Below, in pieces: positions 8,517 through 18,291 of a stretch of DNA of 26,581 bases (the first letter of the stretch is position 1; every line of letters starts with the position of its first letter). The notes beneath the pieces are model-generated. The model ran no database searches, was not told the origin of the DNA, and was given only the letters and a program-made list of their open reading frames with translations. A program made the position numbers and the translations under genes. Location of the stretch: assembly GCA_024235135.1 (NCBI GenBank), contig JACKMZ010000019.1, positions 1-26,581 on the forward strand, written 5' to 3'. This stretch comes from Gammaproteobacteria bacterium. Lineage in GTDB: Bacteria > Pseudomonadota > Gammaproteobacteria > Competibacterales > Competibacteraceae.

Positions 8517-8555
8517 CGGTGGAATACCGCCCGGGTATTCCACCGACCCGCTGTT
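8517..8555 (+). terminator. Rho-independent-type terminator after the TRAP receptor gene
   Basis: A perfect 12-bp stem runs from 8517 to 8545 with the 5-base loop gcccg, only 14 bases after the stop codon. A short T run (8552-8555) follows. The T run is a little distant, but the stem is strong and correctly placed. Confidence 0.75.
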
Positions 8556-8643
8556 TTCATACCATACGTTTTCAATCCCCATTCGCCCAGCGTCTCAAAT
8601 CGCTGTCACGGCGCCAGGAACGGCCAACCGCTGGAGTTTACCC

Positions 8644-10404
8644 ATGAGTATTACCAAAGAAATCAAAGTCCCCGACATCGGTGATTTCAAGAACGTCGAC
8701 GTGATAGAAGTGATGGTGTCACCCGGTGCCGTCATTCGCGCTGAAGACCCCCTGATTACCCTGGAGAGCGATAAGGCGAGCATGGAAGTGCCCTCTCCAG
8801 AAGCCGGCGTCGTTAAGGAGGTCAGGATCAAGCCAGGGGACAAGGTTTCCGAGGGCGACGTCATCTTATTGCTGGAAGCGGCGGAAGGGCAGCAGGCGGC
8901 GGCGCCGACCGGTGATAAGCCGGCTCCCGCGACCGCTGCGCCCGCCCCTGCGCCTAGCGCGGAAAGTTACGGCGGCAACGCCGACCTGCAGGCCGAAGTG
9001 CTGGTTCTGGGATCGGGACCCGGTGGCTACAGCGCGGCTTTCCGCGCCGCCGACCTGGGCAAGAAGACCGTTTTGGTGGAACGTTATCCCACGTTGGGCG
9101 GTGTGTGCCTGAACGTCGGTTGTATTCCCTCCAAGGCCCTGCTACATGCCGCGAAGATCATCGATGAAACCGAGGATTTCGCCAGCCACGGCCTGAAGTT
9201 CATCCGCCCGGAAATCGATTTGGATGCGCTGCGAAAATGGAAGGGCAGCGTGGTGAGCAAGCTTACGGGGGGGCTCAACGGACTGGCCAAACAGCGCAAA
9301 GTGCAAGTCGTGCAAGGCGTGGGGGAGTTTCTCGACCCGCATCATCTGGCGGTTACCGCGGCCGACGGCAAACGCACCGTCGTATACTTCGAGCAGGCGA
9401 TCATCGCGGCCGGTTCCGAGTCGGTCAAACTGCCGTTCGTGCCGGCGGACGATCCCCGTGTCGTGGATTCCACCGGCGCCTTGGAACTGCGCTTCATCCC
9501 CAAGCGGATGCTGGTGATTGGCGGCGGCATCATCGGTCTGGAAATGGCGACGGTCTATTCCTCGCTGGGCGCCAAGATCACCGTGGTGGAAATGTTCGAT
9601 GGCCTGATGATGGGCGCCGATCGGGACATCGTGCGGCCTTTTCAGAAACGTGTCGAAAAGCGTTATGAAAAGATTCTGCTGAGCACCAAGGTCACCCAGG
9701 TGGAAGCCCTGGAAGACGGTTTGAAAGTGACCTTCGAGGGGGATAAGGCCCCCGAACCCCAGATTTACGACATGATTCTGGTCGCCGTGGGACGGACTCC
9801 CAATGGCAAGCGTATCGGCGCCGAGAAAGCCGGCGTGGCCGTCGATAATCGCGGATTTATCGCCGTGGATAAGCAAATGCGTACCAACGTGTCGCATATC
9901 TTCGCCATCGGCGACATCGTCGGTCAGCCTATGCTTGCCCACAAGGCGGTGCACGAGGGCCACGTGGCGGCGGAAGTGTGCGCCGGCATGAAAAGCTTTT
10001 TCGATGCCCGTGTGATTCCCTCCGTGGCCTATACCGATCCCGAAGTCGCCTGGGTGGGGATGACCGAAATCGAAGCCAAGGCGCAAGGGATCAAGTACGG
10101 CAAGGGCGTGTTTCCCTGGGCAGCCAGCGGGCGCTCGCTGGCCTTGGGGCGCGATGAGGGCATGACCAAGCTGATCTTTGACGAGGAAAGCGACCGGGTC
10201 ATCGGCGTGGGCATCGTAGGACCCGGCGCCGGGGACTTGATCGCCGAGGGCACGCTCGCCATCGAAATGGGTTGCGATGCGGCGGATATCGGACTGACCA
10301 TTCATCCGCATCCGACGCTGTCGGAATCCATCGGGATGGCGGCGGAGGCTTTCGAGGGCACGATCACTGATCTGTATGTGCCCAAGAAGAAAAAGCCGGC
10401 CTAA
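8644..10404 (+). CDS. lpdA: Dihydrolipoamide dehydrogenase with N-terminal lipoyl domain
   Basis: This E3 flavoenzyme reoxidises dihydrolipoamide in 2-oxo-acid dehydrogenase complexes and passes electrons to NAD. In the 586 residues, a lipoyl domain (1-80, lipoylated Lys44 in DKA) is joined by an Ala/Pro-rich linker to the E3 body. That body has an FAD motif GSGPGG (about 123-128), the redox disulfide Cys155/Cys160 in GGVCLNVGCIPSK, an NAD motif GGGIIG (293-298), and the catalytic His556/Glu561 of HPHPTLSE. Lipoyl-fused E3 is known from Neisseria and related pyruvate dehydrogenase clusters. There the aceE and aceF genes usually lie just upstream; they are absent here. TGGAG at 8632-8636 precedes the ATG. 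Confidence 0.96.
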   Translation: MSITKEIKVPDIGDFKNVDVIEVMVSPGAVIRAEDPLITLESDKASMEVPSPEAGVVKEVRIKPGDKVSEGDVILLLEAAEGQQAAAPTGDKPAPATAAPAPAPSAESYGGNADLQAEVLVLGSGPGGYSAAFRAADLGKKTVLVERYPTLGGVCLNVGCIPSKALLHAAKIIDETEDFASHGLKFIRPEIDLDALRKWKGSVVSKLTGGLNGLAKQRKVQVVQGVGEFLDPHHLAVTAADGKRTVVYFEQAIIAAGSESVKLPFVPADDPRVVDSTGALELRFIPKRMLVIGGGIIGLEMATVYSSLGAKITVVEMFDGLMMGADRDIVRPFQKRVEKRYEKILLSTKVTQVEALEDGLKVTFEGDKAPEPQIYDMILVAVGRTPNGKRIGAEKAGVAVDNRGFIAVDKQMRTNVSHIFAIGDIVGQPMLAHKAVHEGHVAAEVCAGMKSFFDARVIPSVAYTDPEVAWVGMTEIEAKAQGIKYGKGVFPWAASGRSLALGRDEGMTKLIFDEESDRVIGVGIVGPGAGDLIAEGTLAIEMGCDAADIGLTIHPHPTLSESIGMAAEAFEGTITDLYVPKKKKPA

Positions 10405-10730
10405 GCGGGCATCCCGCCGGCTGATCGCAAATTCAGGCCCGTACGCGGCGGCTGACGCCGCGTAGCAAAAAAACACTGGAAATCATGGACATCATGGCAT
10501 CGCTCTTCTAATCTCATGAGGGTGGTTTCCAGTTACATTAATCGCATCCCGCCTTAGCTGGATATCACATTACGCGAGATCAGGAGTTATGCGGATGGCT
10601 TGATGACCCATTAGTACCCAAAGAGTCACTGTTGCGGCACACAGTGGGATTTTCAGAATCATTGACACCCTGGAATTCTCATCGGCGTAACTCCTACAAG
10701 CATTCAAACTTTCAGCTTTGGGAGATTCCA
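10405..10730. other. Intergenic region lpdA to pstS-like gene (326 bases)
   Basis: No gene is supported here. A 9-bp hairpin (tacgcggcg / cgccgcgta, 10442-10464) is followed by an A run rather than a T run on the plus strand. A 6-bp hairpin cactgt/acagtg (10627-10646) precedes ggatttt. A perfect -35-like TTGACA lies at 10662-10667, but no convincing -10 box stands 16-18 bases after it. I do not see a clear Pho box. Confidence 0.5.
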
Positions 10731-11777
10731 ATGACTCCTTGGAACTTTGGCTTCATTGTCATCTTATTGCTCGTCCTTCATCCCTCGGCCGGATACGCAC
10801 AGAGCCCTTCCGATCGACTGTTGATCGTCGGTTCGTCCACCGTCTATCCATTGGCGGAGGAAGTGTCCAAACAATACAGTGCGAAAACCGGCCGGACCCT
10901 TCCCGACCTCGAATCCACGGGTACCGGTGGCGGCCTGAAACTGTTTTGTGCCGGCGTGGGCGTGGATACACCCAGTATCGTCAATGCTTCACGCCGCATC
11001 AAAAGCTCCGAGGTCGAAACCTGTGCGAACAACCAGGTCAATGACATCGTCGAAGTCACCGTTGGGTACGACGCCATTGTGGCGATCAGTGCCAGTACGG
11101 TCGAACCACTCCACCTGACGCGCAAGGAATTATTTCTGGCATTGGCCAAGGAGGTGCCGAATCCGCAAGGGGATTCGCAATTGGCGCCCAATCCCTACAA
11201 GACTTGGAATGAAATCAATCCCGCATTGCCCGCGCGCAAGATCAATGTCTGGGGACCGGATGAGTCGCATGGCACCTACGAGCTGATCGTGAGCAACATC
11301 ATGCAAGCCGGTTGCGAAGAATTAGCGCCTATCAAGGCCCTGAAATCGACCAACCCCGAAGCATTTAAGACGGCCTGCGAGACATTCAGGGACGATGGCG
11401 TTTTCACGGAGGATCACGACTACGCGAAAATCCTGGCGGCCGTGAAAAACGATCCCGGAACGGTCGGCATCGTGGGTTATCTCTTCTTGAGCCAGGACAG
11501 AGGGTTGCAAGGTGCGGATATCGACGGCATAACCCCGACTTTTGGCAGTATTGCCTACAATAAATATCCTTTGACCCGCCCCTTGCGCTTTTACCTGAAA
11601 AAAGCCCATGTCGACCGGGTTCCCGGCCTTCGCGAATACGTCGAGGAATTCACTTCCGAGGCAGCTTGGGGGACCAACCGGGGGTATTTGGTTAAATTCG
11701 GGATGATCCCGATGCCGCTCAGTGAACGTCGCAAGTCGAAGGCCAACGTCGAGGAATTGACGCCTTTGTCGTTATGA
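10731..11777 (+). CDS. PstS-like periplasmic phosphate-binding protein
   Basis: This is a solute-binding protein of the phosphate ABC transporter family (PstS/PBP-like). The ATG at 10731 with GGGAG at 10720-10724 is preferred over an upstream in-frame TTG, because it opens a classic Sec signal peptide (MTPWNFGFIVILLLVLHPSA, cleavage after GYA). The 348-residue protein has the phosphate-loop motifs GSSTVYP, STGTGGGLKLFC, NASRRIK and the later GPDESHGTYE. It is distinctly different from E. coli PstS but within the family. No pstC, pstA, pstB or phoU flanks it, so it may serve a distant Pst system, act as a scavenger, or bind a related anion. The next gene converges on it. Confidence 0.85.
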   Translation: MTPWNFGFIVILLLVLHPSAGYAQSPSDRLLIVGSSTVYPLAEEVSKQYSAKTGRTLPDLESTGTGGGLKLFCAGVGVDTPSIVNASRRIKSSEVETCANNQVNDIVEVTVGYDAIVAISASTVEPLHLTRKELFLALAKEVPNPQGDSQLAPNPYKTWNEINPALPARKINVWGPDESHGTYELIVSNIMQAGCEELAPIKALKSTNPEAFKTACETFRDDGVFTEDHDYAKILAAVKNDPGTVGIVGYLFLSQDRGLQGADIDGITPTFGSIAYNKYPLTRPLRFYLKKAHVDRVPGLREYVEEFTSEAAWGTNRGYLVKFGMIPMPLSERRKSKANVEELTPLSL

Positions 11778-12111
11778 CAGCCGCGCTGTTACAAACCAGT
11801 AAAATGCCCACCATGACCCGACGTGGGTCTGTTCGATTGCAACTCCCGGCCAATCACGGGAAGGCCACGATGCGACGGCAAAATGAAAGAGCGTCTTGCG
11901 ACAGGGCGCCGACATCTCTGTTTCAATACCGGCCGCATCGTAATATGTCTTGAAATCCATTATTCATCGTCGCTTTCCCGTTTTCCGATGGGGCAGCGAA
12001 ACCCTATAACAGGTTACAGGCCGTTTCCAGGACGTCGACACAGTCGACATGACGATAGGGATTATGGATAGTCGGCAGCCAGCACCACTGGCCGACTGGT
12101 AAACGAAATCG
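11778..12111. other. Intergenic region between the convergent pstS-like and glpV genes
   Basis: No credible gene is found. Two perfect hairpins are visible: gaccc/gggtc (11815-11829) and a 7-bp stem agtcggc/gccgact (12070-12097). A 62-codon minus-strand frame (11960-11772) lacks a ribosome-binding site and is not called. The length suggests untranslated 3' sequence or a decayed gene. Confidence 0.45.
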
Positions 12112-12142
12112 CCGGGTGTGGATCGATCCCACACCCGGTTTT
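12112..12142 (+). terminator. Intrinsic terminator before the end of glpV
   Basis: A perfect 10-bp GC-rich stem (ccgggtgtgg / ccacacccgg, 12112-12121 and 12129-12138) is followed immediately by TTTT on the plus strand. It ends 15 bases from the converging glpV stop. It would terminate plus-strand transcription and could also form the 3' end of the glp operon mRNA. Confidence 0.8.
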
Positions 12143-12156
12143 ATCTCATCGATCGG

Positions 12157-13926
<1,770 letters not shown>

Positions 13927-13976
13927 GGGAATTGCCTCCTCGTCATGTTTTGTTGCCACGATTGCCTCCTGCGCAA

Positions 13977-14033
13977 GGCCCTGATTGGGCCGACCGGGAA
14001 ACATCCGGGTCCCCGGCTGCGGGTCCTTACCCG
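13977..14033 (-). other. Cluster of three short hairpins in the glpU-glpV gap
   Basis: Three perfect 5-bp GC-rich stems lie in the largest internal gap of the transporter operon: ggccc/gggcc (13977-13991), ccggg/cccgg (14005-14016) and cgggt/acccg (14020-14033, 4-base loop). None has a U-tract. They could stabilise or process the glpV part of the mRNA. Confidence 0.4.
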
Positions 14034-14075
14034 TATCCGTTGCTTATCTTTATCTGTCTCGGACGCCGGGGCGGA

Positions 14076-14348
14076 TCAGCCCCAGCGCATCAGCACGATG
14101 ATCCATAACAACGAGATCGCGCTCGCCCACCACAGGTTGTAGTCGGTCAGCCCCAGCCAGGCCAAATGAATGTAGGCGCTGGTCAACAAACCGATGAACA
14201 GGCGATCGCCTCGTGTCGTGGCGATCGGCAGAAATCCGCGCCGTTCGAGAGTGGGCGACGCCACCTGCCAAATGGTCATGCCGATCAGCATCAACACCAC
14301 CGCGGAAAAGAACAGCGCCGTCGGAACCGTCCAAGCCATCCATTCCAT
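14076..14348 (-). CDS. glpU: Small membrane protein of the glycerol ABC transporter (DUF2160)
   Basis: The 90-residue protein has two or three hydrophobic segments (about residues 8-30, 50-66 and 70-88) and belongs to the DUF2160 small membrane proteins. These occur between the permease and receptor genes of glycerol ABC operons. Its role in transport is not defined; an accessory part of the membrane complex is the natural guess from position. GAGGAGG about 8 bases before the ATG gives a strong start. It follows glpQ closely. Confidence 0.82.
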   Translation of the reverse strand: MEWMAWTVPTALFFSAVVLMLIGMTIWQVASPTLERRGFLPIATTRGDRLFIGLLTSAYIHLAWLGLTDYNLWWASAISLLWIIVLMRWG

Positions 14349-14363
14349 CGTCTGATCCTCCTC

Positions 14364-15161
14364 TCAAACCCGGCCCAGGGCGAAACCTTTGGTCATGTAG
14401 TTACGGACGAAATAAACCACCAGCGCACCGGGCACGATGGTGAGAATGCCCGCCGCCGCCAGCAGCCCCCAATCCAGACCGGCGGCGCTCTGGGTGCGCG
14501 TCATGATCGCCGCGATGGGTTTGGCGCTAGTGGTGGTCAGGGTCCGCGCCAACAACAACTCCACCCAGGAGAACATGAAGCAGAAGAAGGCGGTCACCCC
14601 GATTCCGGCCCGGATCAGCGGAATGAACACCGTCAGGAAAAAGCGCGGGAAGCTGTAGCCGTCCAGATAGGCCGTTTCGTCGATCTCGCGCGGAATGCCC
14701 GACATGAAGCCTTCCAAAATCCACACCGCCAGCGGCACATTGAACAAGCAGTGGGCGATGGCCACGGCGATATGCGTATCGATCAGTCCGAAGGTGGAAT
14801 ACAGTTGGAAGAACGGCAGCAGAAATACCGCTGGCGGGGCCATGCGGTTGGTCAACAGCCAGAAGAACATGTGTTTGTCGCCGATAAAGCTGTAGCGCGA
14901 AAACGCATAGGCCGCCGGTAGGGCGGCCAACAACGAAATCACGGTGTTCATCGACACGTAGATGATGGAGTTGATATAGCCGCTGTACCAGGATTGATCA
15001 GTAAAGATCTTGGTGTAGTTGGCCAAGGTGATGTCCCGTGGCCACAGCGAGAACCCGCCGAGTATGGACTCGGTGGTCTGCAGCGACATGACGAACATCC
15101 AGTACAGCGGTAACAGCAGGAAAGTGAAATAAATGATCAGACCGAGGCGGCGCTTGCTCAT
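14364..15161 (-). CDS. glpQ: Glycerol ABC transporter permease (GlpQ type)
   Basis: This is one of the two inner-membrane subunits of the importer and should not be confused with the glycerophosphodiesterase also called GlpQ. The 265 residues show about six transmembrane segments and the MalG-like EAA loop (EIDETAYLDGYSFPRFFL), which docks on an ATPase subunit. It starts 13 bases after the glpP stop and is followed closely by glpU. Confidence 0.92.
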   Translation of the reverse strand: MSKRRLGLIIYFTFLLLPLYWMFVMSLQTTESILGGFSLWPRDITLANYTKIFTDQSWYSGYINSIIYVSMNTVISLLAALPAAYAFSRYSFIGDKHMFFWLLTNRMAPPAVFLLPFFQLYSTFGLIDTHIAVAIAHCLFNVPLAVWILEGFMSGIPREIDETAYLDGYSFPRFFLTVFIPLIRAGIGVTAFFCFMFSWVELLLARTLTTTSAKPIAAIMTRTQSAAGLDWGLLAAAGILTIVPGALVVYFVRNYMTKGFALGRV

Positions 15162-15173
15162 GATCGCGGTTCC

Positions 15174-16037
15174 TTATTGGCTGATGTGCGTGATCGCGGT
15201 ATAGAACAACCAACTGAACAGCAGCACGATCAGGAAGTAGATGAGGGAAAAGGCCGCCGCCGGTCCCAGATCGAATTGGCCGATGGCCATTTTGGTGAGG
15301 AACTGCGATAGAAAGGTGGTGGAGTTACCGGGACCGCCACCGGTCAGCACGAAAGGTTCGGCGTAGATCAGAAAACTGTCCATGAAGCGCAGCAAGACGG
15401 CGATCGTCAACACCTCGCGCATCTTGGGCAACTGAATGTAGCGGAACACGGCCCACTTCGAGGCTCCGTCGATGCTCGCCGCCTGGTAATAGGCATCGGG
15501 AATGGCGCGCAGACCAGCGTAGCAGAGCAGCACGACCAACGGCGTCCAATGCCATACGTCCATGATCAACACGGTGATCCAGGCGTCGAAGGCGTTCGAC
15601 GTGAAGTTGTAGTCGATGCTTAGCAAATCGTTGATGGTCTTGCCGGCCAGTCCGATGTCGGGACGGGCGAACACGATCCAGATGAAGCCGATGACATTCC
15701 AGGGAATCAGCAACGGCAGGGCCAAAATAATCAGGAACAACGACACGCTCCAGCCACGCGTCGGCAGAGCCAGGGCGATCAGAATGCCGAGTGGAATCTC
15801 AATCAGCAGCACCAACGCCGAAAACAACAGTTGCCGCCACAGCGCGTCGTGCAGTCGCTCATCGAGCAACACCTCCTTGAACCATTCGGTGCCGATGAAC
15901 ACGCGTTGGCCGGGGCCGAAAATATCCTGCACCGAATAGTTAACCACCGTCATCAGGGGGATGATGGCGCTGAACGCAACGATCACGAAAACCGGGATCA
16001 CCAGCAGCCAGGCTTTGTTGTTCTGTATTTTGTTCAT
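15174..16037 (-). CDS. glpP: Glycerol ABC transporter permease (GlpP type)
   Basis: This is the second inner-membrane permease subunit, of the MalF/UgpA-like class. The 287 residues have an N-terminal membrane segment, further hydrophobic spans and the EAA-type coupling loop (AIPDAYYQAASIDGASKWAV). AGGAGG at 16049-16044 overlaps the stop codon of glpT and stands 6 bases from the ATG, so the two genes should be translated in succession. It should pair with GlpQ to form the channel. Confidence 0.92.
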   Translation of the reverse strand: MNKIQNNKAWLLVIPVFVIVAFSAIIPLMTVVNYSVQDIFGPGQRVFIGTEWFKEVLLDERLHDALWRQLLFSALVLLIEIPLGILIALALPTRGWSVSLFLIILALPLLIPWNVIGFIWIVFARPDIGLAGKTINDLLSIDYNFTSNAFDAWITVLIMDVWHWTPLVVLLCYAGLRAIPDAYYQAASIDGASKWAVFRYIQLPKMREVLTIAVLLRFMDSFLIYAEPFVLTGGGPGNSTTFLSQFLTKMAIGQFDLGPAAAFSLIYFLIVLLFSWLFYTAITHISQ

Positions 16038-16048
16038 GATCCGCCTCC

Positions 16049-17134
16049 TTAGCCGACCAGCACGCCATTCGCGTAAAGCCGGGTCATCTCCGCCGTGAAC
16101 CCGAGATGAGCCTGTTCGGCCGGCAGATCCTGATCCTCCGCCACCTTGACATTGAGCAGATGCTCACCCAGCCGCACGCCGACGATCTTGAAGTTGCCCA
16201 GATCCCGTACGGACGCGATCTTCACCGCGAGGGTCCCGTCGCCGGCTTCGTTACGCAGGCGCAGGAATTCCGGCCGCACGCCGATTTCCATACGCCCGCC
16301 ACGCTGCCGGGCCCGCTCAGCCAGGCCGGGGAGCAGGGCGATGCGTTCGCCACTGGTCACGGCATGGGCGCCATCGAGCTCGCAGGCCAGGAAATTCATG
16401 CCGGGACTGCCGATAAAGTGCCCGATGAAGGTATGCGCGGGACGCTCGAACAATTCCTGGGGTGTACCGAGCTGCAACACCTCGCCATCGTTCATCACCA
16501 CCACTTTGTCGGCGAAGGTCAGGGCCTCGTTCTGGTCGTGGGTGACGTAAACCAGGGTCAGCTTGTATTGCTCGTGAATCTGCTTGAGCTTGCGGCGTAA
16601 CAGCCACTTTAGATGGGGATCGATGACGGTCAGGGGTTCGTCGAAAAGAATCGCCGTCACATCGCTGCGCACCAATCCCCGCCCCAGGGAAATCGTCTGC
16701 TTGGCGTCGGCGGTCAGATTTTGGGCGCGCTTGTGCAGGACCGGGGTCAGCTCCAACATCTCCGCCACTTCGTTCACCCGCGCGCTCACCTGCTCGCGGC
16801 CAAAACCCCGGTTACGCAACGGGAACGCCAGGTTCTCGAAAACCGTCATGGTGTCGTAGATCACCGGGAACTGGAACACCTGAGCGATATTGCGCTCTTT
16901 GGTCGGCAGATCGGTCACGTCGCGCCGGTCGAACAATACCCGCCCTTCGCTCGGCCGCAACAACCCGGATATGACATTGAGCAACGTCGACTTGCCGCAG
17001 CCGCTGGGACCGAGCAGGGCGTAGGCGCCGCCGTCTTCCCAGACATGATCCATGGGTTTGAGCGCGTAATCGGCGGGCTTGCTCGGATGGGGCCGATAAG
17101 CGTGGGCGATTTTCTGCAGATCAATGCGCGCCAT
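16049..17134 (-). CDS. glpT: Glycerol ABC transporter ATPase with non-canonical signature motif (GlpT type)
   Basis: This is one of two different ATPase subunits; it is unrelated to the glycerol-3-phosphate antiporter GlpT of E. coli. The 361 residues have an N-terminal nucleotide domain and a C-terminal TOBE-like regulatory domain. Walker A (GPSGCGKST, Lys48), the Q-loop (VFQ, Gln88), Walker B (LFDEP, Glu166) and the switch histidine (VTHD, His199) are intact. The signature motif, normally LSGGQ, reads LTADA (140-144; DNA 16700-16717), so the site it should complete in GlpS is expected to be weak. The ATG at 17134 overlaps the end of glpS by 14 bases. Confidence 0.93.
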   Translation of the reverse strand: MARIDLQKIAHAYRPHPSKPADYALKPMDHVWEDGGAYALLGPSGCGKSTLLNVISGLLRPSEGRVLFDRRDVTDLPTKERNIAQVFQFPVIYDTMTVFENLAFPLRNRGFGREQVSARVNEVAEMLELTPVLHKRAQNLTADAKQTISLGRGLVRSDVTAILFDEPLTVIDPHLKWLLRRKLKQIHEQYKLTLVYVTHDQNEALTFADKVVVMNDGEVLQLGTPQELFERPAHTFIGHFIGSPGMNFLACELDGAHAVTSGERIALLPGLAERARQRGGRMEIGVRPEFLRLRNEAGDGTLAVKIASVRDLGNFKIVGVRLGEHLLNVKVAEDQDLPAEQAHLGFTAEMTRLYANGVLVG

Positions 17135-18251
17135 GACGAGTCTCCGGTTCCGGCGGGGTCGCGGCCAGGCGTCGTTCGCTGCGCGGCGCGGCCACCAGCC
17201 GATCCGCCTCGTCGTACACGAACAGATGGCGGGGATGGACATAGATCTGAATCTCCTTGCCCAATCCCAGGGAATGCACGCCCTCTTCCTGCACCACCCA
17301 ATAAGTGCCGTCGTGGTGGGTGATATGAATAAAGGTTTCCGAGCCGTTGACCTCGGCCAGTTGCGTCACGGCGTTGATGGCCACGTCCTCGGCGCTGCCG
17401 GGCGCGATGAACAAATGGTTGGCGCGCACGCCGAAGCGGTAGCGGCCCGGCGCCAGGTCCGTCAGGTGGCCGGCCAAGGGCAGACCGATCTGTTCGCCCA
17501 GCCAGGCCATGCCGTCCTCGACTTTGCCGAGCACGGTGTTCATGGGCGGATCGCTGAAAATCTGGCCGGCCCGCACCGTGGCCGGCCGATGATAGACCTC
17601 CAGGGTGGGGCCATGCTGCAATACCCGTCCGGCGTCCAGTACGGTGCTGGCGCCGCCCAGCAATAACGCTTCCAGTGGCTCGGTGGTGGCGTACACCACC
17701 ACCGCCTGACGGCGCTGGAAAATCTCCCGCATCTCGGCGCGCAATTCCTCGCGCAGCTTGTAATCGAGATTGACCAGGGGTTCGTCGAACAGCAGCAGGC
17801 TGGCATCCTTGATCAGGGCGCGGGCCATGGCCGTGCGCTGCTGCTGACCGCCGGACAACTCGCCAGGCAGTCGTTCGAGATACGGTTCCAGATGCAGCAA
17901 CGCCGCCATTTCCCGGACCCGCCGTTCGATCTCGGCCTTGGCGAGACCAGCCAGCCGAAGCGGCGAGGCGAGATTGTCGTAAACCGTAAACGAGGGATAA
18001 TTGATGAACTGCTGATACACCATGGCGACGCTGCGTTTTTGGATAGGCATGTCGGTGACCTCCCGCCCATCCATCAGAATCCGCCCGCTGCTCGGCTTGT
18101 CCAAGCCGGCCATGAGCCGCATCAAAGAGGTCTTGCCCGCCAGCGTCGGTCCAATCAACACATTGAGGCCGGGTTTCAACTCCAGGTCGAGTGGATACAG
18201 ATGCTGGGCTCCACCCACCTTTTTGGAGACCTGGTCGAGTTTGAGCGTCAT
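17121..18251 (-). CDS. glpS: Glycerol ABC transporter ATPase lacking the switch histidine (GlpS type)
   Basis: This is the other ATPase subunit. The 376 residues hold Walker A (GPTLAGKT, Lys40), the Q-loop (Gln80), a canonical signature LSGGQQQR (132-139), Walker B (LLLFDEP, Glu157) and a C-terminal TOBE-like domain. The H-loop, normally THD, reads ATTEP, so Thr190 stands where the switch histidine is expected (DNA 17679-17687). With GlpT's altered signature this predicts one working and one non-hydrolytic ATP site per heterodimer. The ATG at 18251 is preceded by GGGGAG. It follows the second glpR by 40 bases, suggesting one mRNA. Confidence 0.93.
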   Translation of the reverse strand: MTLKLDQVSKKVGGAQHLYPLDLELKPGLNVLIGPTLAGKTSLMRLMAGLDKPSSGRILMDGREVTDMPIQKRSVAMVYQQFINYPSFTVYDNLASPLRLAGLAKAEIERRVREMAALLHLEPYLERLPGELSGGQQQRTAMARALIKDASLLLFDEPLVNLDYKLREELRAEMREIFQRRQAVVVYATTEPLEALLLGGASTVLDAGRVLQHGPTLEVYHRPATVRAGQIFSDPPMNTVLGKVEDGMAWLGEQIGLPLAGHLTDLAPGRYRFGVRANHLFIAPGSAEDVAINAVTQLAEVNGSETFIHITHHDGTYWVVQEEGVHSLGLGKEIQIYVHPRHLFVYDEADRLVAAPRSERRLAATPPEPETRHGAH

Positions 18252-18291
18252 CGCCCGCTCCCCGGCCGATCCGTGATTCCCGCGACTCGCT

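Noticed and set aside
10442..10464. 9-bp hairpin after lpdA as a terminator
   Set aside because: The stem is followed by an A run on the plus strand, and on the minus strand the T run comes before the stem, so neither direction fits an intrinsic terminator.
9142..10476. 444-codon open frame on the minus strand opposite lpdA
   Set aside because: It is the antisense shadow of a clearly conserved gene, His/Gly-rich in composition, with no recognisable motif.
11772..11960. 62-codon minus-strand frame ending at the pstS-like stop
   Set aside because: No ribosome-binding site and no motif; the composition does not look like a membrane or secreted protein.
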